Assembly (NCBI RefSeq): GCF_963678635.1
Contig: NC_087071.1
Span: 32,538,141 to 32,602,140, forward strand
DNA from: Symsagittifera roscoffensis
Taxonomy: Eukaryota > Xenacoelomorpha > Acoela > Convolutidae
Reading direction: 5' to 3'
DNA length: 64,000 nt
Under the pieces are notes generated by a model. That model saw nothing but the letters and a program-made list of their open reading frames with translations, was not told the DNA's origin and made no database searches. Below, piece by piece: positions 33,481 through 46,700 of the stretch (position 1 is the stretch's first letter; the number at the start of each line of letters is the position of its first letter). Made by a program: the position numbers and the translations under genes.

Positions 33481-34904
33481 TTTTTTGTTAATTTTTCATA
33501 ATTTGACCATTTTAGATCTCTATGCCCTTGTTTCACTTGTGCTTGCGAAGCTTACGGCTCTGTGTAAAACTTGTTTTTAGTGAAGTTTTTGTAGTCAGAA
33601 AATTTGTAAGTAGATTCAAATGTTTAAAAGAGGAAGTCTTTTAGAAATTGTCACTTAGAGCACCAAAAAGTTAAGATCTAGCTTGACTCCAAGTGTCTCC
33701 GAGCGAGGAAACTGGACCATTGTGTGTAAATTCCCTTCCAAAAAAACTTTTGAAAATAAAAGCTCAATTGGGTCATGAAGGAGAGAAGAAATATTATTTT
33801 ATTAGTTTCATTAGAAATCATGGCTTGCCGATTTTTTTGTCGAAAAACATAAGGAAACTTTTCCAGATTTATTTTCAACTGCTGAACACTATATTTATCA
33901 GATGATTATTTATACTTTTAGTAGCAAGATCAAGTGTCTTGTAGTCGTGAACTTGCCTTTTTTGCTGGCAACCTTCTTAGAAACTGTGAGAACATAACTT
34001 GCTCTAATATTAACCTTGCGATAAGCAATAGTGTTGCAACCGGGTCCCAGTCATTTTTCCCGTAATCATTGCATATACTGTACTTTCCTCAACTAATAGA
34101 CAAGATTTTGTGCATGTGTTATGTTGATTGTAAATTTACCAACTCCGATTTCGGTATATCTGATTTTTCCCTTTTTTCACCTTTTCTCTTTTCGGTTCGA
34201 AATGTTTATGCTTATCACTTATCGTTTTAGCAGCCTCAATTTTGAAAGCTTGAATAGCAAAATAAGTTTAAGTCTTTTTGTTTTGAGGGGGACTTCAAAA
34301 CTTTTGCTTTTAAAATTGTCTGCTCAAGAATTGTTGGCTTTGTTACCGGTCAGTTAGTCTTGTTTGATGCTAGTGTTACATTCAATTGTTCTACTTAGCA
34401 AATTTTTTTAGAGAATTGTTTTTGAGGCATAATCAGGACGATGATAATATAATTTTGGAAGATAAATTTTTTCATTTTCGACAAATTTCAATAAGTTTTT
34501 TGGCAAATTTTTTTCTTTTCGTTTCTTCTTTTATATCGGCTTAAAAGTAAATTTTTGGTCTACAGTTAATAACTGATTGGCCTTGGTTGGGCCAATATTA
34601 TAGAGGTTTGTAGGCCGTCGTTCGATGAGTGGTAGAGTTTTGTATGCGTATGCGTGTTTCGAGGGGAGGGGAACTTTTCATTAGGTTTCAATTCTTTTCG
34701 AGTTTTCTCCGCTCATAGGGTTTCTACTCTGGTGTTTTTGGCTATTTGCCGCTTGGTAACTATTTATTTCGTCGCTTTTTTTCTCATTTTGTTCTTTTGG
34801 CGTTTTTCAAAACTAGTTTTATACATTTTGATGGATCTATTTTATTCGACATTTTTGTTGTTTCTTTTTCGATTTCTTTTTTGAATTAACGGCTCTCTTG
34901 TTTT

Positions 34905-35025
34905 GTATCGCAAGTCGCGAGAAGTGAGCTTTGCCTCTGTGATAAACCTTCACCTTCACCAGCATCCTTCCCATTTGGGTCTTTGCATCCTAAAATCTGA
35001 TGTTCCAGTCCCGCCCGGATGTACT
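34905..35025 (+). mobile_element. SINE tail plus tRNA-like module
   Basis: GAGCTTTGCCTCTGTGATAA resembles the SINE tail. It is followed by CCTTCACCAGCATCC, TTTGGGTCTTTGCATCC and TGTTCCAGTCCCGCCCGG (B-box-like), then a T run. Weak. Confidence 0.35.
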
Positions 35026-36612
35026 TTTTTTCAGTAGGTTTGAAATTGAAAAAAATTTTCCGGGAGAAATTGAATGTACGAGTTTTGTTTGTGTCTAAAA
35101 ATTAGATGCCCCCTTCCGGATTTTTTCCTGTAAACGTTGTAGTTGAAGCGTAGCTGGGTTGCTTCTTCATTTTTTTAAACCTGACATAGCATATTTTTTC
35201 ATCCTTTTTGGTGTTTTCATCAAATTGAAGCTTTATTTGACCAAATTAACTTCAAAATAAGTTTTATTGAACTACTCAATTCACTTTGGGTCTTATCAAG
35301 GGCAAAATTGACTTCATTAAAAAAATAATTCAACTTCATAGGTATTAATTAATGGTTGTTTTCAACTCAATGGGCGTCTACCCAAGTAATGCCGGCTTAG
35401 TGCCTGATCGCTTCTAACTTTAAGTTTATTTAATGCTAGTGCTGATGTTTCGCAACAGTTTTTCTGAAGTTAATATTACACAAATAATTTCAAATTGTTT
35501 TCAAATTTAAATATTTTTTCTATACGCTAGCTCGCAATAATAAACTTGCGTGAAATTTGGAAACAATGGTGCCAACAGTTGAGGTTGGTACAAGTTGTAA
35601 CAATATTTGAATAATCGTTACCCGATTACAATCAGAAGGTAAATTCAATTGTAGCAAATAGAACAAATTTTTTTGAACGTTTTCAGGTTTATTTTGTTCT
35701 GCACGTACAAACGCTGTCTTAAAATACAAATACAAACAAGGATAACCGGTCTTTAAAAAATTTTAGAATGGAAAACTGGAACTTAGATTTATTCGAGCAG
35801 CATAGAAAATAGGCAAATTGGAAAGCAATGTTTGTAGAAAATGACTAGAAAAACGAAAAAACGTTTTTCAAATTTTTTGCAGAAATTTTTTGAAATTTGA
35901 AAAAGATTTGAAATTTTTGAGTCCCGACATTGCGCAAAATAAAGTGTAAAAACTAAATTTACTCGAGTAAAACTAAATTTCACAGCTTAAATTAGGCATA
36001 AATAGGCTATTGTAAGCCTGCTTACTAACGATATCCGCTCGATTTTAGATTAAACCTCAAAAATTTCCTACGGTTTTTCTTAAGACAGAAAAAAACTTTT
36101 TCAAATTTTTTTCTAATGTCGGTCGAATCATGGCAGAAAGAGCCTTATTATGATATATCACTCGACATATTACGACGATTATTTTTTGCACATGATTTTG
36201 CGTGGAAAAAAAAGGATTTTTTTTAAATAGAAAAAAGTGCACTATTTTTTTTTAAATTATTGAAAAGTTTTTCTCATCTTTCATTTCAATCGACTTGAGA
36301 CTGCCCGAATTGTTTTTAAATTTAATATTGAGACTTATAGCAAAAAGTTAGAACCTTCAAAATTCTATAATAATTGCACTCAGACCGTCGCTTTTATGGT
36401 AGTTTCCAGAGTTTTATCATATGAATTCATATGAATGAAAGCAATTAGAAAAATAAGCTGATAATAAATTGATTTTCAAAGATTTGGCTGAAAAAAGTTC
36501 ATTAATCAGCAATATGGCAAAATGTATAAATTTAGCATCAAAATAATTTCTGTGAATACATATAAAAGAAGTCAAAATTTTATACTTTTGTTTTTCTATG
36601 ATTTAAATGTTC

Positions 36613-38749
36613 TCATGAAAGTTTATAGTAAATGAGAGTAGCTAGTAGGGTGAGAACAAAAGAAGAAGGCATTGAATCAAGTTTCCGTGAAAAGTTTTTC
36701 TTGCCAACTTCAATATCATCTTGATTAAAATCGTCGTTGACATAAATGTGACCGTCGTCATCCAAGGAAACTGGAGGGGGAAGGGCCATTAAGGGGAGAG
36801 TAGTGACCCGAGGAAGATTGGTTTTCGGAGGCTGAGTCATGGTCGGAGGAATAGTAGTAGTCGGAGGCGTTTTGGTGGTCGGAGATTTAGTGGTGGTCGT
36901 AGGGAGAGTGGTAGTCCCAGGCTTAGTGGTGGTCGGATGCTTAGTGGTGGTTGAAGGGAGAGTAGTAGTCGGAGGCTTAGTATAAGTCGGAGGTTTAGTG
37001 GTAGTCGGAGGTTTAGTAGTAGTCGGAGGTTTAGTGGTGGTCGGAGGTTTAGTAGTAGTAGTCGGAGGTTTAGTGGTGGTCGGAGGGAGAGTGGTAGTCG
37101 GAGGCTGAGTCGTGGTCGGAGGGAGAGTTGTAGTCGGAGACTGAGTCGTGGTCGGAGGGAGAGTGGTAGTCGGAGGTTTAGCGGTAGTCGGAGGTTGAGT
37201 CGTGGTCGGAGGGAGAGTGGTAGTCGGAGGTTTAGTGGTAGTCGGAGGGAGAGTCGTGGTCGGAGTGTGAGTGGTAGTCGGAGGTTTAGTAGTAGTCGGA
37301 CGCTGAGTCGTGGTCGGAGGGAGAGTTGTAGTCGGAGGCTGAGTCGTGGTCGGAGGGAGAGTTGTAGTCGGAGGCTGAGTCGTGGTCGGAGGGAGAGTGG
37401 TAGTCGGAGGCTTAGTAGTAGTCGAAGGCTGAGTCGTGGTAGGAGGGAGAGTTGTACTCGGAGGTTGAGTGGTTGTCGGAGGGCGAGTAGTAGTCGGAGA
37501 TTTAGTGGTAGTCGGAGGCTGAGTCGTGGTCGGAGGGAGAGTTGTAGTCGGAGGCTGAGTCGTGGTCGGAGGGAGAGTGGTAGTCGGAGGTTTAGTAGTA
37601 GTCAGAGGTAGAGTCGTGGTCGGAGGGAGAGTAGTGGTCGGAGGTAGAGTTGTACTCGGAGGTTGAGTGGTTGTCGGAGGTTGAGTCGTAGCCGGAGGGA
37701 GAGTGGAGGTCGGAGGCTGAGTGGTGGTCGGAAGGAGAGTGGTGGACGGAAGGAGAGTGGTGGTCGGAGGTTGAGTGGTGGTCGGAGGGAGAGTGGTAGT
37801 CGGAGGCTGAGTGGTGGTCGGAAGGAGAGTGGTAGTCAGAGATGAAGTGGTGGTCGGAGAGGTAGCGTTTGCTGAAGGCTTCCTCTCTAACGCAGAGTTC
37901 TCAATGAGACTCTTGTTGATAAATTCTGTATGGGTAGGGGTAGCTGTAGAGTACGCGTCGGCTAGAGGCGGAGTGATGGTCGCAGGAGGAATAGAGATTG
38001 GAGGGGCGGAGCTTGTATGAGGCTCTCCCTCGGATAAAGAACTATTGATTACACTATTTTTGAAAATCGTAGGAGGGGTAGACGTGGCTGTAGTATTGGC
38101 AGTGCCCGGAGACAAAGCTGTGGTCCAAGGAGTAGCGGTGGTCGGAGGCTTCCCCTCCGATGAAAAGTTCTTGGTGAAACTATTGTCTAAACTGGTCGGG
38201 GGAGCTGTAGCCTGAGGGGGAGCGGTGGTTTGAGGGGTATCGGTGCTCGGATGGTGATAAAGAGCGGTGATTGAAGTGTTAGTGGTGGTCAGAAGCGGAT
38301 TGGTGGTCGGAGGCAGGGTAGTGGTTGAAGTGTTACTGGTGGTCGGAAGCGGATTGGTGGTCGGAGGCAGTGCGGTTGTTGAAGTATTACTGGTGGTCGG
38401 AAGCGGATTGGTGGTCGGAGGCAGGGTAGTGGTTGAAGTGTTACTAGTGGTCGGAAGCGGATTCGTGGTCGGAGGCAGGATAGTGGTTGAAGTGTTACTG
38501 GTGGTCGGAAGAGGATTAGTGGTCGGAGGCAGTGCGGTTGTTGAAGTATTACTGGTGTTCGGAAGCGGATTGGTGGTCCGAGGCAGGGTAGTGGTTGAAG
38601 TGCTGCTGGTGGTCGGAAGCGGATTCGTGGTCGGAGGCAGGGTAGTGGTCGGAGGCAGAGTGGCGGTCTCGCAGTTTAAAGAAGCGTACCCTTCGTCACA
38701 TTCGCACTGATTAGTTACCGAGTTGCAATTTCCGTGACCAAAGCAGTTG
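36613..38749 (-). CDS. ADAM exon 8: EGF domain, mucin-like repeats, C-terminal tail
   Basis: A single 2,137-bp exon. It opens with NCFGHGNCNSVTNQCECDEG (EGF-like; its first Cys is at the end of exon 7). A 54-bp repeat block follows (LPPTTNPLPTTSNTSTTT units), then a linker, then several dozen PPTTTx hexapeptides (18-bp units), then an acidic segment (DDDGHIYVNDDFNQDD). It ends DSMPSSFVLTLLATLIYYKL. The Thr/Pro stretch should be heavily O-glycosylated. The tail has about 12 hydrophobic residues with Ser-rich small residues before it, compatible with a GPI signal or a very short membrane anchor. Acceptor TTTTAG. Confidence 0.88.
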
Positions 38750-40744
38750 CTAAAACAATTAATTTGATTATGTTTTTGATGTGCAATTTGTCAGTTTCAT
38801 TTCTACAGCGTCATTTTTCAAGGGGCTTGAGCAAAATTTGCTTGAGGGGAACCAGTTTTTTAATATTGAAACACAGTTTTTTTTATTGACCAAACGGGTT
38901 TTCCGAGCTCTTCTAATCTGGTGGAAAGAATATATCTTTATTTATTTAATCTGCGTTAATCTTTTTAAGAATCGTGCAACAAAATTTTTTGTTTACGCTT
39001 GCGATTAGCAAAAATGATCAAATCTGAATGTAGATTTTTCGGGGTTAACAACTAGTTTAACAAAATCAGTTGAATCAGTTATGATGCTGCTATGCAGCTG
39101 ACTTGCTATATTTCATGAAAATTTAAATCCGACTACTTCAGGGGGACTTGAAACTTTTCAAAGAATTTTAGAAAATGAGTTTTTTTTCGGCTCAACTGGT
39201 GTCTACTCAAAAATTGTCGGCCTTTTTTCTGCTTCGTAAGTTTTTTTCAGTGCTAATTTGAATTTCAAATATCGTGTTTGGCATGCTTGCCCAGAATTCC
39301 TGTTTGATAAAATCAGGTATTATGAAAAAATATGCATACTCTTCTGGTTTTTTTTTTGTTCTATTCCTTTGTCTACAGCCTTCGAAGAAGTCTGTGAGGG
39401 GATTATTTTACCGATATTTTTGGCTTTTTTTTTGTTTTCTCCAAAACTAACTTACCAAATCTGAGTTAATTTGTTCAACCAATAGAAAGCGTTGAAAAAT
39501 CTCCCTCCATAGACACCCATTTTTTTATACATAAAATTATGGCCCTCAGAATAAGCAAACTTTTCTCGAGAACTACCCTGCCAAACCTGGGATTTTGACT
39601 TAATTAGAAAATGCAGGTTGGGCAAATCTTTTCTGCGTGAGCGGCTACGTTTCTTTAAACAAAAGGCTATGAAATTCGGAAATGTCAACTATCTGATTTG
39701 TTGACCGTTTCTTGGACGTTTTTGACAACCATCCTGTCAAATCTACTATCGTAGGTTTAATCGATAAAATACATTGTTGGCAGCTTAGTTTCATAATTTT
39801 TTGCGTCCAGTTTTTTTTTAAAAAGATTATGGCCTTCAAACAAGTGTGAAATTTTTTTTAACTTTGACCGTTATTTGGAAGTTTTTTTTCGACTTTACTC
39901 AAAAATTACCGGGCCAATTCTCAGGTTAACTGTTCAATCAAGAAACCCGGTTTTGGAAATCTTCTCTGCTATACCGGCCACCTTTTTCTTTTAGCAGAGA
40001 ACAGTTACGGATTTCCGAAAAGTCAAGTTTTAGAATTAAGAACGTTTTTTGATAAATTTACGAAGAAACGAAGAAATTTTTGACTTTTCTTAAAAATTAT
40101 ATCAAACCTGAAATGAAACGTTCAATTAAAAAAAAAGTCCGCGAACTTTTACTGCAGAAGCTGCTACTCAGTAGTTTGGTTTTTTGTAAGAGAAATTTTA
40201 TGACTTAGGGGAAATTCGAAAATCTCTTCATTTTTTGAAAATACGCATTTCGTCCCGCATCAGTATAGCAACTTCAAAAAACATCAAGCACGTACCACCA
40301 GCTAAAGTTGTGGCCTAGGTGTACTTATCGAGACTTGCAAAAATTTAGCTTGACTTAGTTTTTTTCAACTTTTTTTCATTTTTCTACTTATGCTTTTTTT
40401 TGATTGTGTTGTATCGCAAGTGTTGCGAAGTTGCGCTTCGCCTCTATGTTGAAATTTTAATTTTTGAAGTTAAAAATGCCTATTTGCGCGCCCTTTAAAA
40501 TGGTTTAATGTTGTGATATGGGCTCGCTGTTCATTTTAGAAATAAGGATTGTGTAGTGAAAATGGGTGCGATAAAATCCCAATAAGCTCCCCTAGTTTGT
40601 ACACGCTGTTATCCTTGCACAATTAAAGAATCTCAACAGCTGCCTTAACATAAAAACCCGGCCTATGTGTACATTCTTGACCCCCCTCCCCCTCTAACCA
40701 CCCACTTATACACACACAGACACGCACATACACACACACACACA

Positions 40745-40796
<52 letters not shown>

Positions 40797-43700
40797 CCAA
40801 GTGAACTTTCTCCTTCACAACCAAATAGAACGATATCTTAACTGGCAATTTTTGATAGTTTTTTTTTTCAGTTTAATCGAAAAATTTTGTAGTTCTGAGC
40901 TCAAAACTGAAACGATATTTCCCCATTTTTGTCGAAAAATATTGTTGTCCTAAGCTCAGAACTAAAAAGACATTTCACCATTTTTCGATATTTCACAATC
41001 AAGTTATGGGGGTTTAAAGATTGCCAATTCAGTCCAATTTGGAACAATTAACCCGCATTATAAGCGGCGATACAGTGCTGATTTAAATAATCCGGACAAA
41101 ACGAACAATTTTTTTTAATAATAGCCAAATCAAATTTTGGATCTAAAATCCTCTAACAAGCTAAAATTTCAAATATGTTTCTGAACCGTGAATTGTTTTT
41201 GGATTGTTTCAATATCAACTAAACTACAAAACAAAAATGAGATTGAAAATGTTTTAATCGTTCAACGCCACCTAACAATTTTTTGCGGTGCTTAATCATT
41301 GGTGAACAAAAGTTTCGTGGTCAGAACTACAAATGGAGTAGTAGAACTGGAAAAAAATCTTTTTTTTTATAAAACGGATAACGATTTGTAGATCCAGCAT
41401 GCTACTAACAAGACTGCTGGTACTTTGACACAGTGCTGATTAATGCTGGCATACATCTCCTGGGCTTTTGCTTTTTTTAACGATAACGTTTGATAATTTG
41501 GTATGTTATAACTTACAAGGGACAAGTTGTGAGAGCTGTTATTTGAGACACATGGGTGCATTGCTTGTTGTGGCAAAAACTATCTTCAGCGCACCAGATG
41601 CCATTGCGCACGTAGGACCAATCATCGGCGACATCCGAATCAGGAAAGAGCCACTCAATTGTATTACACTTGATGGGCGAGTTGGGCCAGCTCTTAGAGA
41701 ACTCGCCAACATCGACTAATGTAATAGGCTTGACTTCACTGTCAAACACGCAATTGAGTTTTCCGCACCTGAAATGAAATTTCAAAAGATTATAAAACTG
41801 CTATATATGTGGAACAAATTTAATGTCCTTTTGCTCAAATCGAACTGTTGATTGACTTGGACTAGTACTTTTTATGATTAACTGGTCATAAGAGGTCAAA
41901 ATTTAATACGGAGGGACATTTATTAATCGTCAGTTTGAACTCTGTGAGAGGAAAAATTTTTGAAAAATTGGAAATAAAATTTTCAGTTTTTTTTTTTCAA
42001 TGATTCAAGTTATTTTCTAAATATAACAACTAAATTGAACTTATTAAGTGCAATAAAAATACTCGAGGCCTTTGGTCTGATATATGCGCTCTTTTTTCTC
42101 ATTATAAAAATTTTTAAGCAGAATGATATCCATACTTGACGCGTTGTGCGCAGTAAAACAACTCGAAATACGAGCATTCTTTACAATTACGACCTGCTAA
42201 CGCAAAATTATTTTTCACCCCTCAAAATAGTTAGCTACTTTGTTTTGAATGCAAAGCACTGAAATCCTGGGAAACTTGAGTTTTTAAACAAACTAACAGT
42301 TAAATAAATTCGGGCGCGATTTTTTCTCATTATAAAAATTTTTAAGCAGAATGATATCTATACTTGACGCGTTGTGCGCAGTAAAACAACTCACAATACG
42401 AGCATTCTTTACAATTACGACCTGCTAACGTAAATTTATTTTTCACCCCTCAAAATAGTTAGCTACTTTGTTTTGAATTCAAAGCACTGAAATCCTGGGA
42501 AACTTGAGTTTTTAAACAAACTAACAGTTAAATAAATTCGGGCGCAATTTTTTCTCAGAGCGGGTGTATAGTTTGTCTCAAACTTATGGGGTTTCAAAAC
42601 TGACAATTTGGCCAAATCGGGATAACTATTGCACACTGGTTATCAATTTTTTTTACGCGTCGCGTAAGTGGCTACCCAATTCGGCTCACACCTAAATGAC
42701 TACTTCAAATACTTTAAAGAGCCATCGGAACAGTAAGGGCTCCTCCAAAATAAGAGCAGTCTTATCAGTCTTATCAAAATATTATCCTCACTGATGATAG
42801 TAGTCAATATTTCTAGAAAAAAAAATTCGCTGTTAATAATTTCGTATAGCATAGTAGTAAGGCGTTCTTTTTGAAAGCACCACATCGTGTTTTCTATCCC
42901 CGACATGAAAATGATAGTCGATAAGGATGAGTTCTCATTTAAAGTCAAATATAAGGTCTACCACAGCCTGACGGATTTGGGCTGCAATAGTTGTACTACG
43001 TTAAATTTCTAGACGCAAAAACGACCATGAGTTGTAAAAAAAGAGCATCACTCAACAGCATGTTTCAGTCTGGAATAAGGGGAAATAATGGAAATGGTCT
43101 ATCTTTAGTCAGGCCAGATATTTTTCATAGATCACATGCGAGAAGCAGAAATCATAATTATTGTTAATAAAATTTTGAGTGCGAGTTTGTAAGCGTAGAG
43201 TAATCATTCAGCCTCAAACCTTAAGAGTAATTATTTTTAAACTTTTATTGTGAGGTTTTGCCAAATGCTAAAGAACCTCAAATGCGATTTGTTGGCACAA
43301 CAAAGGATACATGAAGGTATAAACATAGCCAACAGAGATGGAAAATATTCAATGAGCTGAAGTAAAAGAAAAAAAGTTATTTACTTGATTTTTGAAAATT
43401 TTGAATTTCAAAGTTGTAATTTTTTTAGGGTTTAATGAACGTTTTATCAATGAATGGAGGAAACTGTATCAAATGGTAAACTTATTATTCTGCTGGGAAA
43501 TCTGAAAAATAAAATCCACTTTCAAAACTTGAATTCAATCATATTTTTTGTGACTTTTACACTTGAACTGAACTGAGAAGTAAATTAAAAGTCAAACAAC
43601 AAAAAATCAAATTTGAACGTGAACAAATAAATCCTGAAAAATTCCTGACAAAAAATCACAAATTCTTCTTTTCCTGGTTTTTTTTAATAAACTGAATGAT

Positions 43701-46700
43701 TTAATTTCAAAATTGATTTCATTTGAATAATCTAATGGATTTTCATTGAACAATACTACGTTGTAGTAATATCTTATTGCAACTTAATGTCTATTAAGTT
43801 CTATGTCTATTTAGGCTCAAAAATTGGACATTCAATTTGAATACATCCATAACCTGTATAGTTTTGCCTAACATGAAAAAAATTTTGTTTTGAACAAAAC
43901 TTGTTGAAGGAGAATTTATCAAATTGATTACTTCTAGTTTTGCGGAAACTATTAAAAAATTAACTTCTTGTTTTTTTCGGATTTGACCTATTATTCACTT
44001 TCCAGTGTAATGGAATTATCTAATGAATTACCTCTGGTCTTCTTGGCTACACGCAGTTAGGTCCGCATGAAAACTAGAACCACAGTTTCCATATTGGTCG
44101 CCTCTTGTGTTGGAACTCCAGCATTCGTCTCGTTTGGCTGATTCAGGTCGTAAACCCGTGGGATTGTAAATTCTGAACCCAAATAGTTTTATAAAGACTA
44201 ACGAATATTGCTAGTTTATAATAAATTTTACAGATCGTCGTTTCTAGTGAAAACAGCAGCCCCACAGAAACTTTTTTTACCACATTGAAAACAGTTCGCT
44301 TGAAAACCTCTTCAAAACTTGGCTTTTTGTCCAATTTCAAAGTGCTGAAATTTCGACAAAGTATGTTTATAAAAGAGTAATTTTGTTTCCTTCATAAGTT
44401 TATAGAAAAATTCAAGAATCAATGTTCAAAAATTGAAATTATATTTACTAAAGAGAAAGACTCAAGAAAGACCAAAGAATTTATTTACTTAAGGTCTGTT
44501 TGAGCGCCATAAATACCAAAAACACAAGTGCCAAAAATACAATGAATGCAACTGGTCGACAGAGAAACGCAAGACATAATCAAAAGCATGTCGACGTGGG
44601 GGGGGGGGGCGCTTTCCTCACTTCTGGTTGCCAAAATTTTGCGAGGGTACCTTTGGTACTATTCTACGACATACTTTATCGGTTGACTGGCCCTAAAAAT
44701 TTCCTGATTGCGTTTTTGGCGCTAAATAGATCCTAAATTTGAAAGGCAAATACATTTTAAAAACTGCTATATTTTGATCAAAAACATCTAAAAAATAGCC
44801 TAAAATGTCGTTTTTGGCTTGTTTTTTTTTGTTCTCAAAAATTCAAGTGTGGCGCAGAAACTTTGACTACTTAGAGTCTCTACACTTTTTTTGCAAGGTA
44901 TGGAAATTGTAAGATTAAGATTTCAGTCCACTCCGTCTTACTTAAGACATTGAGAGTAAACCGATCGACAGCTTCCCGCGTAGCAGTGTCCCGATGCTCC
45001 ATCTGCAGTACATTCCATGCCTGCTCTGTTGTAGTCGTCATTCGGACACTCGGCACTGGTTCCAGTGCACACTTCAGTTACGTCACATTCGTTGCTCTCT
45101 TCTCGGCAGACGAATCCAGCACTGCGAACTTGACAGGTTCCAGGGTTGCAGCAGAGATCCATGGCCGAACATGATGCACCTGGATAGCTCAATCAGATTA
45201 CCAAAAATTGGAGCATACTTTACTGAAAAAGAACAGTTGGGCTTTTCCGGAACAAACTTGGTTGCAAACATTATCTTTACGATAAAACTCACAATTCAAA
45301 GAGCCTGAAACATTTTATTTTTTCAAGTTTTTATAAACAAAGTGATTTTTCAATCGCAAAAATTTTCGAAATTTTGCAAAAAAAATTCATGCTCTTGAAA
45401 TTGAAAATCAGTTTTATGAGAAATTAGCAAACGGTTTATTACAAACGCTTAAAATTAAATTAGTCAGGCATAGTTACAAAAAATTAACCACTTATTTACT
45501 GCTACATCAAGGTCTATTCAAAGAAGAAAGTTTTGATTAAAAAACGTTCACAGCATAATTCGGCTGGTCTTTACTGCATTTTGCGTAGACTGTAGCTGTG
45601 AATGAGTTGTCCTCTACCCACCAGCAGATTTAGGGGGGGAGGGGAGGGGCGGACACCTTTTTCCTCAGGAATTCGACCCCCCTTGTACTATTTTGAGATA
45701 TCGATTTTTGACTGACTGACCCTAAATTTTTCTAAAAGTCCCTAAAATGCCTTTTTGGCTCTACCTGATTGAGCAAATTTTTGCCTGAAAAATTCAACTT
45801 AAGATTAACGTTGATATTTGACTGTGACGAAGAGGTGTCGTGACCAGTTCTAGCAAACCCAAAAAATACTATGATTGAACTCAATTATGTTTCCGCTGAG
45901 AAATTCGACTAGCTGAGTTATTTCGATAACAATCTGATCATCAGTGAGATAAAAATCAAACAGCATTGAGTTTAATTTTCAACAGCCAGCAGAAAAGTGG
46001 AAAAGTATCAATGACCTTGTAGAAATGATCAACTTTGTTTGAAAAGTTTTTAGTTTTTAAAATGCAATAAAACGGAAAAGTGAAACACATTATGTTAAAA
46101 TTAATCGAATTTTAAGAATTTTATTTGACTGTTTTTTTCACAAACTGGCCCGATTAGAGAAAACTGGGTCAAAAAATGTCTTTCAGGTTTTTTTGGAGAG
46201 CGTAATTTGCCTCCCATCAAGCAAACTAATTTGAATTCAAACTTACATGACTTCTTAAATCAAACCACACAGAAAATCAATCTTAAACGTGGTCAAACCT
46301 TAAAACTTTTTTGAAAAACATCATGACCTAAGTAAGAGTCTTCTCTTTGTTCAAACATACACTAAATTTGAATTCACAGCTGTTTCAGAGAAAAATCACG
46401 GTGTGCCATCTTTGACAAAAGCTCCGATTAGCATCAGGTTATCAATGATCAGGTTTCAATATCGATGAGTCAGAGCTGGAAACATCGTTTTAGAATTAAT
46501 ACTGAATCAATTATGAATCATTGTTTCTGAATTCTAAACGCATCATTGATTTTTGATTTTAGTGCTTTTATATGAGATATTTTTTTTTACCAGTGATGAG
46601 TGTACAGGTGTTGGGGTGACAGCAGGGGTCATCGCAGGTGTCCACTCCCCCACAATCACACTCCTCCCCCTCCTCCCTGTTCACAATGTAGTCCCCACAG

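Larger units (their letters stand above)
27608..36612. other. Intergenic region between convergent SPTLC1 and ADAM; no gene supported
   Basis: About 9 kb of AT-rich DNA. It holds a repeat module (28,200-28,640), tRNA-like modules (29,545-29,620, 30,235-30,420, 31,265-31,605, 34,905-35,025), SINE tail fragments (33,540-33,570) and a degenerate ~160-bp repeat (32,100-33,480). Open frames up to 119 codons occur (for example minus 29,519-29,878) but none has recognisable domains or splice support. Confidence 0.6.

Noticed and set aside
37195..38710. Arg/Ser-rich and Val/Gly-rich open frames on the + strand (up to 147 codons)
   Set aside because: They are antisense readings of the 18-bp and 54-bp mucin repeats. 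Any frame without a stop in one unit stays open across the array. The minus-strand frame is linked by splice phase to ADAM exons.
40663..40848. Val/Cys repeat ORF on the minus strand
   Set aside because: Translation of the (CA)n microsatellite; no flanking coding evidence.
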